Notes: generated by a model from the sequence alone, not told the origin. A DNA stretch of 64,000 nt from Burkholderia sp. TSV86 (GCF_001522865.1 NZ_LOWB01000131.1:1-64000), one strand, 5' to 3'; counted from the first letter of the stretch, positions 8,958-20,038 are shown. Numbers and translations: made by a program.

Positions 8958-9335
8958 ATGCGGCCTATGAAATTGCTCCGGACTATCCTCCTGTTGTTGC
9001 TTTGCGCGATGCTGCCCATCAGTGGGTTGGCAGCGAGCGGGCTGACCGGCGAATGTCCGATGCAGCAATCCATGTCCATGGACTCGGATTCGAGTATGTC
9101 CGCCGATATGCGCGGCTGCGATTCGATGAACTCGTCGTCGCCGGGAAAAGCCGCTGCGAAGGGCGTGTTCTGCAAGGCCACCGCCGAGTGCCAGTTCGGC
9201 AGCCTCTATCATCCAACGGCATGTGCCGACGTCAGCCGTCCTGCGGCGTTGGTCTGCTCGGTCGTCTTCCACTACGTCGATTCACTTCCGGTTCGCGACC
9301 CCAATGGGCTGTGGCGACCTCCGCGTCTCATCTAA
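8958..9335 (+). CDS. Small Cys/Met-rich secreted protein, second copy type
   Basis: A protein of about 125 residues (or 122 from ATG 8967) with a signal peptide 'KLLRTILLLLLCAMLPISGL'. It has a Met/Ser/Asp-rich part ('CPMQQSMSMDSDSSMSADM') and scattered Cys residues. The end 'DPNGLWRPPRLI' resembles the end of the protein at 2714-3115. It lies 92 bases before the cusC-like gene. A periplasmic metal-binding role is plausible from composition and position only. Confidence 0.6.
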   Translation: MRPMKLLRTILLLLLCAMLPISGLAASGLTGECPMQQSMSMDSDSSMSADMRGCDSMNSSSPGKAAAKGVFCKATAECQFGSLYHPTACADVSRPAALVCSVVFHYVDSLPVRDPNGLWRPPRLI

Positions 9336-9427
9336 TCCCACGCTGACAGGTTCACCGCGCATGCGGTGAGGTTCGTCCTATGCCAGGACGTGGAATCCCT
9401 ATGGGATTTCGCCGTTGGGGTTAGACC

Positions 9428-10720
9428 ATGCCATTTATTTTTGGCACGCCGCGCGGTCGGCGTGCTCTTCGGCGCGTGCCCATCCTTGTTGCCGCGCTGC
9501 TTGTCGCGGGCGTCGGGCATGCGCAGCAAGCTCCTTTCACGCTCGACGCGGCCCTGCAGTCGGCCAGCGACCATTCGGCATCGATGCAAGCCGCGCAAGC
9601 GTCCATCCGTGCCAGCTCGGAGGCGGCCGTCAAGGCCGGCCAACTTCCTGATCCGATGCTCAAAGCCGGTATCGATAACCTGCCGGTGAACGGGCCGCAG
9701 CGGTTCACGGTCGGTCAGGATTTCATGACGATGCGGCGCATTGGCATCGAGCAGGAGTGGGTGTCCGGCGACAAGCGGCGTCTTCGTTCGGCGCTGGCCA
9801 GCGAAATGGTCGGGCGCGAGCGGGCCGGTTATCTGATGCAGCTCGCAAATGTCCGCCAGCAAACCGCGGCTGCCTGGCTCAACGCCGTCTACGCAAAGCA
9901 AGCCGTCGCGCTCCAGCAAGCATTGCTGGCTCACATGACGCACGAACTGGCGGCCACCCAAGCCTCCTACCGCGGTGCGAAGGCCAGCGCGGCCGATGTA
10001 GTCCAGGCGCAAGCGATGCTGGCACAGACGCAAGACCAGGTACTCAAAGCGCAGCAGACCTACCAAACCGCACTCATTGCGCTATCGCGTTGGACGGCGG
10101 TACCCGCATCCGATGTGAGCGGTGAACCGCCGGCGCCGGAATCGTTCGTGTCGTCGTTGCCGCCCGACGAATTGCGCCTTTCGCAGCCGACACTCGTGGC
10201 GGCTGCCGACGATATCGCGGTGGCCGAAGCCGATACTGCAGTCGCGAACAGCGAACGCAGTCCGAACTGGACGTGGGAAGTCGCTTACCAGCAGCGCGGC
10301 GGTGCGTATTCGAACATGGTGTCGGTGGGCGTGACCATCCCGCTGCCGCTGAACCGAAAGAACCGTCAGAACCGAGACGTCGCCGAAAAAGCCGAACTGG
10401 CGACGAAGGCTCGGTTGATGTACGACGACACGCTTCGGCAGATCCAGACCGATATCCGCACGCAGTCCGCTACGCTGACGAGCGGCCGCGAGCGTATCGC
10501 CAACCTGAGCCGGTCGCTTCTGCCTGCCGCTGACCAGCGCGTGCAACTCGCCGACGCTGCCTACCGGGCCGGCACCGGCTCGCTTGCGGACACGTTTGCT
10601 GCCCGCCGCGCGCAATTGGAAGCGCAGCTTCAAGTGCTCGATCTGAAGCGCGAGGTGTCGCAAACCTGGGCCCGGCTCGAATATCAAGTGGTTCCGTCAA
10701 CGATGGCCGTAGCCCAGTGA
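9428..10720 (+). CDS. CusC/CzcC-type outer membrane factor of an RND efflux system
   Basis: A 430-residue TolC-family protein with an Arg-rich N-terminus and a signal peptide ending 'AGVGHAQQAPF'. It has paired TolC repeats: 'FTLDAALQSASDHSASMQAA' and, in the second half, 'VTIPLPLNRKNRQNRDVAEK' and 'AYRAGTGSLADTFAARRAQL'. The latter stretches are typical of heavy-metal CzcC/CusC proteins. It is the first gene of a three-gene operon with the adaptor and pump and provides the outer membrane channel. Confidence 0.9.
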   Translation: MPFIFGTPRGRRALRRVPILVAALLVAGVGHAQQAPFTLDAALQSASDHSASMQAAQASIRASSEAAVKAGQLPDPMLKAGIDNLPVNGPQRFTVGQDFMTMRRIGIEQEWVSGDKRRLRSALASEMVGRERAGYLMQLANVRQQTAAAWLNAVYAKQAVALQQALLAHMTHELAATQASYRGAKASAADVVQAQAMLAQTQDQVLKAQQTYQTALIALSRWTAVPASDVSGEPPAPESFVSSLPPDELRLSQPTLVAAADDIAVAEADTAVANSERSPNWTWEVAYQQRGGAYSNMVSVGVTIPLPLNRKNRQNRDVAEKAELATKARLMYDDTLRQIQTDIRTQSATLTSGRERIANLSRSLLPAADQRVQLADAAYRAGTGSLADTFAARRAQLEAQLQVLDLKREVSQTWARLEYQVVPSTMAVAQ

Positions 10721-10731
10721 AGGAGCGCAAC

Positions 10732-12261
10732 ATGACGAAGAAACCACTGATGCGCGCAATTTTTGCGGCATTCGCCGGCGCAGCGTTGCTTGGCGCAGGC
10801 TATTTCGCCGGCACGCGCCATGCCTCGACGAACGAGACGGCGATGTCTGCCGCCAACGCCGCTTCGGGCGACAAAATCGACCCGAAGACCGGCCGGAAGG
10901 TGCTGTACTGGCACGACCCGATGGTGCCGAGCCAGCACTTCGACAAGCCTGGTAAGTCTCCCTTCATGAACATGCAACTCGAACCGGTTTACGCCGATGA
11001 AGGCGGCAGTGCGTCCGGCATCAAGATCGACTCGGGCCTGCAGCAGAATCTCGGGATTCGCTATGCGACCGTTCGCCGGCAAGAGACAGCGGCTGGATTC
11101 GACGCGGTCGGCACCACACAGTTCGACGAATCCCGCTCGGACGTCGTTCAATCGCGTGTGACCGGTTACATCGATCACCTGTACGCCAGTGCGCCGATGC
11201 AGCGCATCGCCAAGGGCGAGCCGATCGCATCTCTGTTCGTGCCTGACTGGCTGGCACCGCAAGAGGAATATCTTGCGCTCAAGCGCGGCGGGCTGGATAG
11301 CAGCCTGCTCGATGCGTCGCGTGCGCGGATGCGTGCACTGTCGATTCCGGACGGCGTGATCGCGAGCCTCGACAGGACCGGCAAAGCGCAAACCCATGTC
11401 GTTCTATCGTCACCGGAGACGGGCGTCGTTAGCGAACTCAATGTTCGGGACGGCGCGATGGTGGCACCCGGGCAGACGTTGGCAAAGATTGCCGGCCTGT
11501 CGAAGCTCTGGCTGATCGTCGAGATTCCGGAGGCGCTTGCGCTGACGGTGCAGCCGGGAATGGCGGTCGACGCGACGTTTGCCGGTGATCCGGCGCAACA
11601 CTTCACCGGGCACATCCGCGAAATCCTGCCGGGCATCAGCACGAGCAGCCGCACGCTGCAGGCTCGCCTGGAAATCGACAATGCATCGCTGAAACTGACG
11701 CCCGGCATGCTGATGCGTGTGCGCGTCGCCGGCCGGAAGAACGTTTCTCGATTGCTCGTGCCGTCCGAAGCGGTCATTACCACCGGCAAGCGATCGGTCG
11801 TCATCGTTAAGAACAGCGACGGTCGCCTGCAGCCTGCCTCGGTAACCATCGGCAATGATGCCGGCGACGAAACCGAAGTGCTCAGTGGATTGAACGAAGG
11901 CGATACCGTCGTCGCGTCGGGACAGTTCCTCATCGATTCGGAGGCGAGCCTCAAGTCCGTTCTGCCACGGCTTGAAGGAAACGCCGGCTCGAATGTAGCG
12001 ATGCCCGCATCGGGTCCGGCCACCGCCGTGCAATCTTATGAGACCACCGGCAAGGTCGAAAAGGTCACGGCCACGGACATCACGTTTTCTCACCAACCCG
12101 TGCCGGCGCTCGGCTGGGGGGCGATGACGATGGCGTTCAACAAGCCGGCTGCAAACGCCTTTCCTGACGTAAAGGCCGGGCAGACCGTGCATTTCGTCTT
12201 CGAGCAAACGGACGACGGCTACCAATTGACGAAGGTTGAACCGCTCGGAGGCGCCAAATGA
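10732..12261 (+). CDS. CusB-like periplasmic adaptor with fused CusF domain
   Basis: A 509-residue membrane-fusion protein. After an N-terminal anchor comes a heavy-metal-binding domain at about 55-88 ('[20 protein letters not shown]' through 'MNMQLEPVY'). The lipoyl, hairpin and barrel region spans roughly 95-420 ('[19 protein letters not shown]', '[18 protein letters not shown]'). The last 74 residues (436-509) form a CusF-like copper-binding domain with '[13 protein letters not shown]'. I chose ATG 10732, preceded by AGGAG, over an upstream GTG that overlaps the cusC-like gene. The stop overlaps the pump gene start. The adaptor should deliver Cu(I)/Ag(I) to the pump; the fused chaperone domain is seen in some SilB-type adaptors. 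Confidence 0.92.
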   Translation: MTKKPLMRAIFAAFAGAALLGAGYFAGTRHASTNETAMSAANAASGDKIDPKTGRKVLYWHDPMVPSQHFDKPGKSPFMNMQLEPVYADEGGSASGIKIDSGLQQNLGIRYATVRRQETAAGFDAVGTTQFDESRSDVVQSRVTGYIDHLYASAPMQRIAKGEPIASLFVPDWLAPQEEYLALKRGGLDSSLLDASRARMRALSIPDGVIASLDRTGKAQTHVVLSSPETGVVSELNVRDGAMVAPGQTLAKIAGLSKLWLIVEIPEALALTVQPGMAVDATFAGDPAQHFTGHIREILPGISTSSRTLQARLEIDNASLKLTPGMLMRVRVAGRKNVSRLLVPSEAVITTGKRSVVIVKNSDGRLQPASVTIGNDAGDETEVLSGLNEGDTVVASGQFLIDSEASLKSVLPRLEGNAGSNVAMPASGPATAVQSYETTGKVEKVTATDITFSHQPVPALGWGAMTMAFNKPAANAFPDVKAGQTVHFVFEQTDDGYQLTKVEPLGGAK

Positions 12262-15200
12262 TTGCGCGTGTCATCCACTGGTCCATTCACAACAGGCTCC
12301 TGGTGCTGCTCGCGACCGTGCTCATCGCTGCGTGGGGCGTTTACTCGCTCAAGGAAACGCCGCTCGACGCATTGCCCGACCTCTCGGATACACAGGTCAT
12401 CATCAAGGCTTCGTATCCCGGCAAGGCTCCGCAGGTCATCGAGGACCAGGTGACGTATCCGCTGACAACGACGCTGCTCGGCGTACCGGGCGCGAAGACC
12501 ATTCGCGCGTACTCATTGTTCGGCGATGCATTCGTCTACGTGCTGTTCGACGACAAGACTGATCAGTATTGGGCACGCTCACGTGTGCTGGAGTACCTGA
12601 ATCAGGTACAAAGCCGTCTGCCTCAGGGCGCGACCGTTTCGCTCGGACCCGACGCGACGGGTGTCGGCTGGGTATACGAGTACGCACTCGTTGACCGGAG
12701 CGGGAAGCACGACCTCGGGCAGTTGCGTGCACTCAATGACTGGTTCCTCAAGTTTGAGCTGAAGTCGGTGCCTGATGTCTCCGAAGTCGCCAGCATTGGC
12801 GGCATGGTGCGCCAATACCAGGTCGTATTGGACCCCGACAAGTTGCGCGCCTATGGCATCACGCAATCGACGGTTGCCGATGCGCTTGGCAAGGCGAACC
12901 AGGAGTCCGGCGGCTCGGTCGTCGAACTCGCCGAATCCGAGTATATGGTGCGCTCGTCCGGCTATCTGCGCTCGCTGGATGACTTCCGCCATATCGTGCT
13001 CCGCACGAACGACACTGGCACGCCCGTGCTGTTGGGCGACGTTGCGCGTATCCAGATCGGTCCGGAGATGCGCCGCGGCATCGCCGAGCTGAACGGCGAA
13101 GGGGAGGTCGCTGGTGGCGTCATCGTCATGCGTTCGGGCAAGAACGCTTTGAACACTATCGGCGCGGTAAAGGCAAAGCTCGAGGATCTGAAGCACTCGT
13201 TGCCAGCCGGCGTCGAGGTTGTCACGACTTACGACCGCTCGCAGCTTATCGAGCGCGCGGTCGGCAACCTGAAAGACAAGCTCATCGAGGAATTCATCAT
13301 CGTTGCGCTCGTCTGTGCAGTATTTCTGTTCCATCTGCGCAGCGCGTTCGTCGCCATTTTGTCGCTGCCGCTTGGCGTGCTGGCTGCATTCATCGTCATG
13401 CGTTACCAGGGCGTGAATGCGAACCTGATGTCGCTGGGCGGCATCGCGATTGCGATCGGCGCGATGATCGACGCGGCCATCGTGATGATCGAAAATGCAC
13501 ACAAGCATTTGGAAGCCTATGAGCATGAGCATCCGGAATTGCCGATATCAATGGCGCATCGTTGGAAGCTGATCGCGACGTCTGCAGCGGAAGTCGGGCC
13601 GGCGTTGTTCTTCTCGCTGCTCATCATCACGCTGTCGTTCGTTCCTGTCTTCTCGCTCGAAGGCCAGGAAGGCAAGCTGTTTTCGCCGCTCGCCTTTACG
13701 AAGACGTACACGATTGCCGCTGCCGCCGGATTGTCCGTGACGCTTGTGCCCGTGCTGATGGGCTATCTGATCCGTGGGCGCATTCCGCATGAAAACGCGA
13801 ACCCCATCAACCGCGTGTTGATTCAACTGTACAAGCCACTACTTGACGGAACACTGCGGCGTCCATGGTTCGCGATCGGTCTGGCGGCCGCTGCATTGGC
13901 GCTGACGATTATCCCGATCTCGCGGCTCGGAGGCGAGTTCATGCCGCCGCTCGATGAGGGCGACTTGCTGTACATGCCGACTGCACTGCCCGGAATGTCG
14001 GCGGCAAAGGCATCGGAGCTGTTGCAGCAGACTGATCGGCTGATCAAGACGGTGCCCGAGGTGGCAACGGTATTCGGCAAGTCCGGACGCGCCGATACGG
14101 CGACCGACCCCGCGCCGCTGGAGATGTTCGAGACGACGATACAGTTCAAACCACGTGATCAGTGGCGGCCTGGCATGACGCCGGAGAAGCTCGTCGACGA
14201 GTTGGACCGGACCGTCAAGGTGCCGGGCCTGTCGAACGTCTGGGTACCGCCGATCCGGAACCGGCTCGACATGCTGTCCACGGGTATCAAGACGCCGGTC
14301 GGGGTCAAGATCTCAGGGCCCGACCTGACGCAAATCGACAGCATTGCGACGCAGGTCGAAGCGGCCGTGAAGAACGTGCCCGGCGTGACATCCGCGCTGG
14401 CGGAGCGACTGAACGGCGGCCGATACATCGATGTCGACATCGATCGGCTCGCGGCCGCACGATATGGTTTGTCGGTCGCGGACGTCCAGTCGGTCGTGTC
14501 GTCGGCTGTCGGTGGCGAAAACGTCGGCGAGGCGATCGCCGGCCGCGAGCGCTTTCCGATCAATATCCGTTATCCACGCGAAGTCCGGGACTCGCTTGAA
14601 AAGTTGCGGCAGTTGCCCGTCGTCACGGACCGAGGTGCGCAAATTCAACTCGGCGACGTTGCGCACATCACGATCGCCGACGGTCCGCCGATGATTCGCA
14701 GCGAGAATGCGCGGCTGTCCGGCTATGTGTACGTGGATATCCGCAATACGGATCTTCAGTCCGCAGTGCAGGCCATGCAGAAGGCCGTTGCGCGGCAGGT
14801 CAAACTTCCGCCAGGCTATTCAATCGCCTGGTCGGGACAGTTCGAGTATCTGGAGCGGGCAGCGGCAAAGCTGCGTATGGTCATCCCCGTTACGCTCGCC
14901 GTCATCTTCGTGCTGCTGTTCCTGACGTTCAATTCCGCAGCGGATGCATTGTTGCTGATGTCGACCGTGCCGTTTGCACTCGTCGGCGGGTTCTGGCTCA
15001 TCTGGATGCTGGGGCACGCGGTCTCCGTCGCAACGTCGGTCGGTTTCATTGCCCTGGCTGGCGTGGCCGCCGAATTCGGCGTCGTGATGCTACTTTACCT
15101 GAAGGGTGCATTGAACCGGCGGCTGGAAGCGGGCGAGCCGCTCACTGAAGCATTGCTGCTCGATGCGATTCGCGAAGGCGCTGTGTTGCGTGTGCGGCCG

Positions 15201-15464
15201 AAAGCAATGACGGTCGCGGTCGTGCTGGCCGGCCTCATTCCCATCATGATGGGGCAGGGTGCCGGCTCCGAAGTCATGCAGCGTATTGCCGCCCCGATGG
15301 TGGGTGGCATGATTACTGCGCCGTTGCTTTCCATGTTCGTGATCCCGGCTGCCTGGATGCTGCTGCAGGGCCGTCGTGTGCGAGCGGCCAGTGATGCACC
15401 AACGTTCGATTCAATACCATCTAGCTCGAAAACGGGTTTTCCCCGGTCTGGAGAAAACCGATGA
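12258..15464 (+). CDS. CusA/CzcA-family heavy-metal RND efflux pump
   Basis: A 1068-residue inner-membrane RND transporter. It starts '[20 protein letters not shown]', with the family motif '[20 protein letters not shown]'. The TM4 signature '[20 protein letters not shown]' plus 'ENAHKHLE' matches the Cu/Ag (CusA/SilA) subgroup, which has a single Asp in a 'GAMIDAAI' context rather than the DFG-D-GAVVIVE type of Co/Zn/Cd CzcA. Typical porter-domain segments ('[20 protein letters not shown]') are present. Length is normal. The gene overlaps the adaptor by four bases (ATGA). Substrate Cu(I)/Ag(I) is an inference from subgroup and neighbours. Confidence 0.93.
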   Translation: MIARVIHWSIHNRLLVLLATVLIAAWGVYSLKETPLDALPDLSDTQVIIKASYPGKAPQVIEDQVTYPLTTTLLGVPGAKTIRAYSLFGDAFVYVLFDDKTDQYWARSRVLEYLNQVQSRLPQGATVSLGPDATGVGWVYEYALVDRSGKHDLGQLRALNDWFLKFELKSVPDVSEVASIGGMVRQYQVVLDPDKLRAYGITQSTVADALGKANQESGGSVVELAESEYMVRSSGYLRSLDDFRHIVLRTNDTGTPVLLGDVARIQIGPEMRRGIAELNGEGEVAGGVIVMRSGKNALNTIGAVKAKLEDLKHSLPAGVEVVTTYDRSQLIERAVGNLKDKLIEEFIIVALVCAVFLFHLRSAFVAILSLPLGVLAAFIVMRYQGVNANLMSLGGIAIAIGAMIDAAIVMIENAHKHLEAYEHEHPELPISMAHRWKLIATSAAEVGPALFFSLLIITLSFVPVFSLEGQEGKLFSPLAFTKTYTIAAAAGLSVTLVPVLMGYLIRGRIPHENANPINRVLIQLYKPLLDGTLRRPWFAIGLAAAALALTIIPISRLGGEFMPPLDEGDLLYMPTALPGMSAAKASELLQQTDRLIKTVPEVATVFGKSGRADTATDPAPLEMFETTIQFKPRDQWRPGMTPEKLVDELDRTVKVPGLSNVWVPPIRNRLDMLSTGIKTPVGVKISGPDLTQIDSIATQVEAAVKNVPGVTSALAERLNGGRYIDVDIDRLAAARYGLSVADVQSVVSSAVGGENVGEAIAGRERFPINIRYPREVRDSLEKLRQLPVVTDRGAQIQLGDVAHITIADGPPMIRSENARLSGYVYVDIRNTDLQSAVQAMQKAVARQVKLPPGYSIAWSGQFEYLERAAAKLRMVIPVTLAVIFVLLFLTFNSAADALLLMSTVPFALVGGFWLIWMLGHAVSVATSVGFIALAGVAAEFGVVMLLYLKGALNRRLEAGEPLTEALLLDAIREGAVLRVRPKAMTVAVVLAGLIPIMMGQGAGSEVMQRIAAPMVGGMITAPLLSMFVIPAAWMLLQGRRVRAASDAPTFDSIPSSSKTGFPRSGENR

Positions 15465-15516
15465 AGAGCCTGTTCGTTTCCGTCTGACGCAATGGCGCGT
15501 TTGGACGGAGGAGCCG

Positions 15517-15600
15517 TTCACGAATATTGGAGAAGCCGTGAAGTCATCTGGTGTGCCGGCCAAGATGATTCGTCACTGTGAGGAAGTTTCAGGGCTGGGC
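15517..15600 (+). pseudogene. Remnant of a cueR/MerR-type regulator (N-terminal HTH only)
   Basis: The translated stretch '[20 protein letters not shown]' followed by 'EEVSGLG' closely resembles the N-terminal helix-turn-helix of CueR-type MerR regulators. No start codon in frame belongs to it, and the similarity ends after about 28 codons. The rest of the regulator, including the metal-binding Cys residues, is missing. It lies between the pump gene and the Cu+ ATPase, where cueR often sits. Confidence 0.7.
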
Positions 15601-15667
15601 TCAAGGGCCAGGCCGCTCCGTGGGGGGAGTGGGGAAGCGCCTGAGCAGATTATCGAGGAGCGTCAAG

Positions 15668-18109
15668 ATGAACGATCGAGATAGCGAAGGTAGGCCGTAT
15701 CACCAACGAATTTCAGGGCATGCGCCGTCGAGCACCGATGATATGGGCAGCGCGGGCAAGCGCGACACGCGTACCGGCCATGGCGGACACGCGCATCAGC
15801 ATGGGGAACACCGCGTGCCAGCCGATACCGCCCGCGCCTTGCGCGACCCGGTTTGCGGGATGAACGTTACAAATGCGTCACGTTTTCATACCGAGCACGA
15901 CGGAAAACCATACTACTTCTGCAGCAACGCATGCGTGACGAAGTTCAAGTCGGCACCGGAGAAGTACGTTGAATCCCGATCCCCTGAGCCGGCGGCGCCG
16001 ATACCGGAGGGCGCGCTCTATACGTGCCCGATGCACCCGGAGATTCGTCAGGACCATCCCGGTCAATGTCCGATATGCGGCATGGCCCTGGAGCCGATCC
16101 TGCCCAGCATCGACGAAGGTGAAAACCCCGAGCTGGTGGATTTTCGGCGCCGCTTCTGGTGGACATTGCCGCTGACCGCAGTCGTCTTTGTGCTGGCGAT
16201 GTTCGGCCATCGCGTCGAACTGCTGCCGGCGTCAACCGAGAGTTGGATCGAGTTCGTGCTTTCCACGCCGGTGATCCTATGGGCGGGCTTCCCGTTTTTC
16301 GAGCGGTGTGTCCGTTCGTTCCTGAACCGCAGCCCGAACATGTGGACGCTCATTGGGCTCGGTACGGGGGCTGCCTACATTTACAGCGTCGTCGCCACCG
16401 TTTTCCCGGGCGCGTTTCCTTCGACATACAGTGCACACGGCCGTGTGAGCGTCTATTTCGAAGCCGCGGCCGTTATTATTTCGCTCACCCTGCTCGGGCA
16501 GCTGCTCGAGCTGAAGGCCCGCTCGCAAACGTCAGCTGCCATTAAGGCGCTCCTCGGCCTCGCTCCCAAGACTGCGCGACGCATCAATGGCGATGGCTCG
16601 GAGGAGGATGTGCCATTGTCCCACGTGCATGTGGGAGATCTGCTTCGAGTCCGGCCGGGTGAGAAGGTCCCTGTGGATGGCGTGGTGACCGACGGCTCGA
16701 GTTCGCTCGATGAATCCATGATTACCGGGGAGCCCATTCCCGTAACGAAGCGTGTCGGTGACCATGTCATCGGTGCGACGATGAATGCGACTGGCAGTCT
16801 CGTCATCCGGTCCGAAAAGGTCGGCTCTCAGACGGTGCTGTCACAAATCGTACAGATGGTTGCCCAGGCCCAGCGCTCCAGAGCACCGATGCAGCGGATG
16901 GCTGACAAAGTGGCCGGCGTATTCGTTATGGTCGTCGTCGGCATAGCGCTGTTGACGTTCGTGGCATGGGGCCTCGTTGGGCCCGAGCCCAGTTGGGTAT
17001 TTGGCCTGATCAATGCAGTCGCGGTGCTCATTATCGCGTGCCCCTGCGCGCTTGGCTTGGCTACGCCGATGTCCATCATGGTCGCCAGTGGCAAAGGCGC
17101 ATCGAGCGGCGTTCTCTTCCGGGATGCCGCGGCGATTGAAAATCTGCGCAAGGTCGACGTACTAATTGTCGACAAGACGGGTACCTTGACCGAGGGCCGT
17201 CCTGCCTTCGAACGCGCTTTGGGCGCTGACGGCTATACACCGGACGAGGTGCTTCGACTGGCGGCCAGTCTAGACCAGGGTAGCGAACATCCACTTGCCG
17301 CGGCCATTGTGGCAGCTGCCCGTGAGAAGACATTGAAGCTCGACCGTGTCGAGAATTTCGAGTCCGTAACAGGCATCGGCGTGCGAGGCGTCATTGCCGG
17401 CCGCTCATTGGCATTGGGCAACACCGCGATGATGCAGACTGATTCCGTATCGGTCGAGCCGCTCGCAAAGGAAGCGGATGGCATGAGGGAGCAGGGTTCG
17501 AGCGTCATGTATATGGCGGTGGACCGACGTTTGGCCGGGCTCTTGGCGGTCTCGGACCCGATCAAGGCGACGACGCCGGAAGCGCTCGCGACGTTGAAGG
17601 AAAATGGCATTCGAGTCGTGATGGCAACGGGCGACGGCGTGGCGACGGCCAAGGCCGTCGCCGGGAAACTCGGTGTCGATGAATTTCATGGCGAGGTCAA
17701 GCCGGCCGACAAACTCGATTTGGTGACGAAGTTTCAGCAAGCCGGGCACATCGTAGCGATGGCTGGCGACGGTATCAACGACGCACCGGCGCTGGCCAAG
17801 GCCGATGTGGGTGTTGCCATGGGAACGGGAACCGACGTGGCGATGAACAGCGCGCAGATCACCCTCGTGAAGGGCGATTTGCGAGGTATCGCGCGTGCTC
17901 GCGAGCTGTCGGAAGCGACTGTCGCGAATATGAAACAGAACCTAGGTTTCGCGTTCGTCTACAACGCGCTTGGCGTTCCGCTGGCGGCCGGCGTGCTTTA
18001 TCCGGTCACCGGGCTATTGCTCTCGCCAATGATTGCCGCGCTTGCGATGAGTCTGAGTTCTGCGTCGGTCATCTCGAATGCACTGAGGCTGCGCAATGCG
18101 AGGATTTAG
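15668..18109 (+). CDS. Cu+-exporting P1B-type ATPase with YHS and HMBD domains
   Basis: An 813-residue copper-transporting ATPase. A His-rich leader (residues 38-48) is followed by a YHS domain at about 59-101 ('[11 protein letters not shown]...PYYFCSNAC') and a heavy-metal-binding domain at 118-144 ('YTCPMHPEI...[10 protein letters not shown]'), in place of classical CxxC HMA domains. Core motifs: 'ITGEPIPV', the membrane copper site '[12 protein letters not shown]', phosphorylation loop 'DKTGTLTEG', nucleotide-binding 'SEHPLA' and '[20 protein letters not shown]'. ATG 15668 has a GAGGAG ribosome-binding site; an upstream in-frame start has none. It pumps cytoplasmic Cu(I) to the periplasm, feeding the Cus-like pump. 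Confidence 0.94.
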   Translation: MNDRDSEGRPYHQRISGHAPSSTDDMGSAGKRDTRTGHGGHAHQHGEHRVPADTARALRDPVCGMNVTNASRFHTEHDGKPYYFCSNACVTKFKSAPEKYVESRSPEPAAPIPEGALYTCPMHPEIRQDHPGQCPICGMALEPILPSIDEGENPELVDFRRRFWWTLPLTAVVFVLAMFGHRVELLPASTESWIEFVLSTPVILWAGFPFFERCVRSFLNRSPNMWTLIGLGTGAAYIYSVVATVFPGAFPSTYSAHGRVSVYFEAAAVIISLTLLGQLLELKARSQTSAAIKALLGLAPKTARRINGDGSEEDVPLSHVHVGDLLRVRPGEKVPVDGVVTDGSSSLDESMITGEPIPVTKRVGDHVIGATMNATGSLVIRSEKVGSQTVLSQIVQMVAQAQRSRAPMQRMADKVAGVFVMVVVGIALLTFVAWGLVGPEPSWVFGLINAVAVLIIACPCALGLATPMSIMVASGKGASSGVLFRDAAAIENLRKVDVLIVDKTGTLTEGRPAFERALGADGYTPDEVLRLAASLDQGSEHPLAAAIVAAAREKTLKLDRVENFESVTGIGVRGVIAGRSLALGNTAMMQTDSVSVEPLAKEADGMREQGSSVMYMAVDRRLAGLLAVSDPIKATTPEALATLKENGIRVVMATGDGVATAKAVAGKLGVDEFHGEVKPADKLDLVTKFQQAGHIVAMAGDGINDAPALAKADVGVAMGTGTDVAMNSAQITLVKGDLRGIARARELSEATVANMKQNLGFAFVYNALGVPLAAGVLYPVTGLLLSPMIAALAMSLSSASVISNALRLRNARI

Positions 18110-18173
18110 GTCATTCGGTGACGTTGGCGTGGGATGTATCGTCTACCGCGGCAACGAGTGACGAGGAGTGGCT

Positions 18174-18192
18174 TATACTCCCCCCCACTATA
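18174..18192. promoter_or_regulatory. RcnR/DmeR-type operator
   Basis: The segment TACTCCCCCCCACTA (18176-18190) has an uninterrupted C tract flanked by TACT and ACTA. Read on the minus strand it is TAGT-G7-AGTA, one base from the RcnR operator pattern TACT-G6-N-AGTA. It overlaps a possible -10 (TATACT, 18174-18179) and ends 15 bases before the dmeR start, as expected for autoregulation. Confidence 0.72.
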
Positions 18193-18205
18193 TGAGGGAG
18201 CCGCC

Positions 18206-18478
18206 ATGAGCCACACAGTCAAGGAAAAGCAGAAGCTGCTGAATCGCGTCCGCCGTATCAAGGGACAGGTCGAAGCGATCGAACGTGCGCTGGAAGAAGA
18301 GCGCGGCTGCAACGAAATCCTCCAGCGCATCACGAGCAGCCGCGGCGCGATGAACGGGCTGCTCGCGGTCGTGCTCGAGGATCACATCCGCAGCCATTTC
18401 GTCGACGCCGAGGGGCACGAAGACGAGGGCAGCGCGACCGAGCAATTGATCGAAGTCGTTCACAGCTATTTCAAGTAA
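18206..18478 (+). CDS. dmeR: Nickel/cobalt-sensing repressor, RcnR/DmeR type (CsoR/RcnR family)
   Basis: A 90-residue all-helical DNA-binding repressor. It has the complete RcnR ligand fingerprint: His3 in 'MSHTVKEKQ', Cys35 in 'EERGCNEIL', His60 and His64 in 'EDHIRSHF'. FrmR-type formaldehyde sensors lack His3 and His64, so Ni/Co sensing is favoured. It lies 12 bases upstream of a DmeF-type exporter and has its own G/C-tract operator just upstream. It should repress dmeRF without metal and release DNA on Ni(II) or Co(II) binding. Confidence 0.85.
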   Translation: MSHTVKEKQKLLNRVRRIKGQVEAIERALEEERGCNEILQRITSSRGAMNGLLAVVLEDHIRSHFVDAEGHEDEGSATEQLIEVVHSYFK

Positions 18479-18490
18479 TCGGGGGCTGTG

Positions 18491-19834
18491 ATGAGCGAAT
18501 TCAAGGACGCTGCATTCGGTGCGGGGCACGACCACATTTTTCTGGGAGCTGCGCACGAGGAGAACGAGCGCAAAACGTGGATGGTCATCGGGCTGTGCGC
18601 GGTCATGATGGTGGCCGAGATCGTCGGCGGGTCGATTTTCGGTTCGCTGGCGCTCATCGCCGACGGGCTGCACATGTCGACTCACGCCGGCGCGATGCTG
18701 ATTGCCGCGCTTGCGTATACCTATGCACGCAAACACGCGAGCGATCCGCGTTTCGTATTCGGCACGGGCAAACTCGGCGACCTCGCAGGCTTCACGAGCG
18801 CGATCGTGCTCGCGATGATCGCGCTCGTGATCGGGTATGAGGCGGTCGCACGCTTGTTTGCTCCCGTTCCGATCCATTTCGGTGAAGCGATTCCGATTGC
18901 GGTTGCCGGCCTGCTCGTCAACATCGCGAGCGTCTGGTTGCTAAGCGGCGATCACCATGGCCATAGCCACGGCCATCATCACGGGCATGCGCATGGCGGT
19001 CACGATGATCACGGGCACGAAGAGGAAGTGCACAAAATCTTCGATCAGCAGGGGGTATTGCTCGTATCGGTGTTCGAAGATGGCGTGCCGCCCGTGTTCC
19101 GCGTGGCGCCTGCCACGAACGATACGGCGTTCGTCGATGCGAATGCCGTATCGGTGACGACGATCCGCCCGGACGGCACCCGGCAAGAATTTGCGATGCA
19201 AAGCCGTGGCGGCTACCTGGAGTCGCTCGAGGTTATCCCCGAGCCTCATCAGTTCAGGGCCATCGTGCGCCTGAACGGCCGAGAGCACGAACTTGCGTTC
19301 GATGAACATGATCACGGCGCGTCTGCTGCGGCGGCGCGGGATCACAATATCCGCTCAGCGTACATTCACGTGATTGCCGATGCGGCAGTATCGGTTCTGA
19401 CGATCATTGGTCTGCTGCTCGCGCGTGCGTTTGGCTGGGTCTGGATGGATCCGCTCGCAGGTATCATCGGCGCGCTGGTGATCGCGAACTGGTCGTTCGG
19501 CCTGATGCGCGACACGGGCGGCATTCTGCTCGACATGAATTCGGATCGCCGGCTGGCAGACGGCGTGCGCGCCGCCATCGAAGGCAGCGGCGATCGGGTT
19601 AACGATCTGCACGTCTGGCGCCTCGGACCGGGGCATATGAGCGCGGTCGTTTCCGTTTCCACCGGCGACACGGCGCGGGATTCGCGCTTCTATCACGGCC
19701 TGCTGCAACGCTTCAAGGATCTATCGCACGTGACCGTCGAGGTCGTTCCGGTTGCAGGGAGAAGCACATCGTCATCCTCCGGCACGAGCAGCACCCAAAC
19801 AGCGTACAGCCCCTTTGGGCCACAGGAGAATTGA
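18491..19834 (+). CDS. dmeF: Cation diffusion facilitator, DmeF-type Co/Ni exporter
   Basis: A 447-residue inner-membrane CDF transporter with about six membrane segments. An N-terminal 'GHDHIFLGAAHEENERKTW' matches DmeF proteins. The site A helix is 'LALIADGLHMSTHAG', and a long cytosolic loop at 154-180 is very His-rich ('DHHGHSHGHHHGHAHGGHDD'). The second metal helix is 'HVIADAAVSVLTIIGLLLAR', and the C-terminal domain contains 'NDLHVWRLGPGHMSAVVSVS'. About 100 residues between the His loop and TM5 are extra compared with short CDFs, as usual in DmeF. It is co-transcribed with dmeR and exports cobalt and nickel. ATG 18491 is preferred over the adjacent GTG. Confidence 0.9.
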   Translation: MSEFKDAAFGAGHDHIFLGAAHEENERKTWMVIGLCAVMMVAEIVGGSIFGSLALIADGLHMSTHAGAMLIAALAYTYARKHASDPRFVFGTGKLGDLAGFTSAIVLAMIALVIGYEAVARLFAPVPIHFGEAIPIAVAGLLVNIASVWLLSGDHHGHSHGHHHGHAHGGHDDHGHEEEVHKIFDQQGVLLVSVFEDGVPPVFRVAPATNDTAFVDANAVSVTTIRPDGTRQEFAMQSRGGYLESLEVIPEPHQFRAIVRLNGREHELAFDEHDHGASAAAARDHNIRSAYIHVIADAAVSVLTIIGLLLARAFGWVWMDPLAGIIGALVIANWSFGLMRDTGGILLDMNSDRRLADGVRAAIEGSGDRVNDLHVWRLGPGHMSAVVSVSTGDTARDSRFYHGLLQRFKDLSHVTVEVVPVAGRSTSSSSGTSSTQTAYSPFGPQEN

Positions 19835-20038
19835 CGAATCCGTAACCGGTCAGCGTGCGCACAAGTTGCGCACGGCCGGCCCGCCGGCCACGATCCTCGG
19901 TCGGGCAGCTTCCGCTGCCGGCCACGCAGTTTGGATAACTCAACTTTCCTCCGTCATTTGCTCGCGCTTCTACGTCGCCGCGCCACACCATGCTTCCTCA
20001 TTGCGCGTGACATGCAAGCATCACAGACTGCTTCCCGC

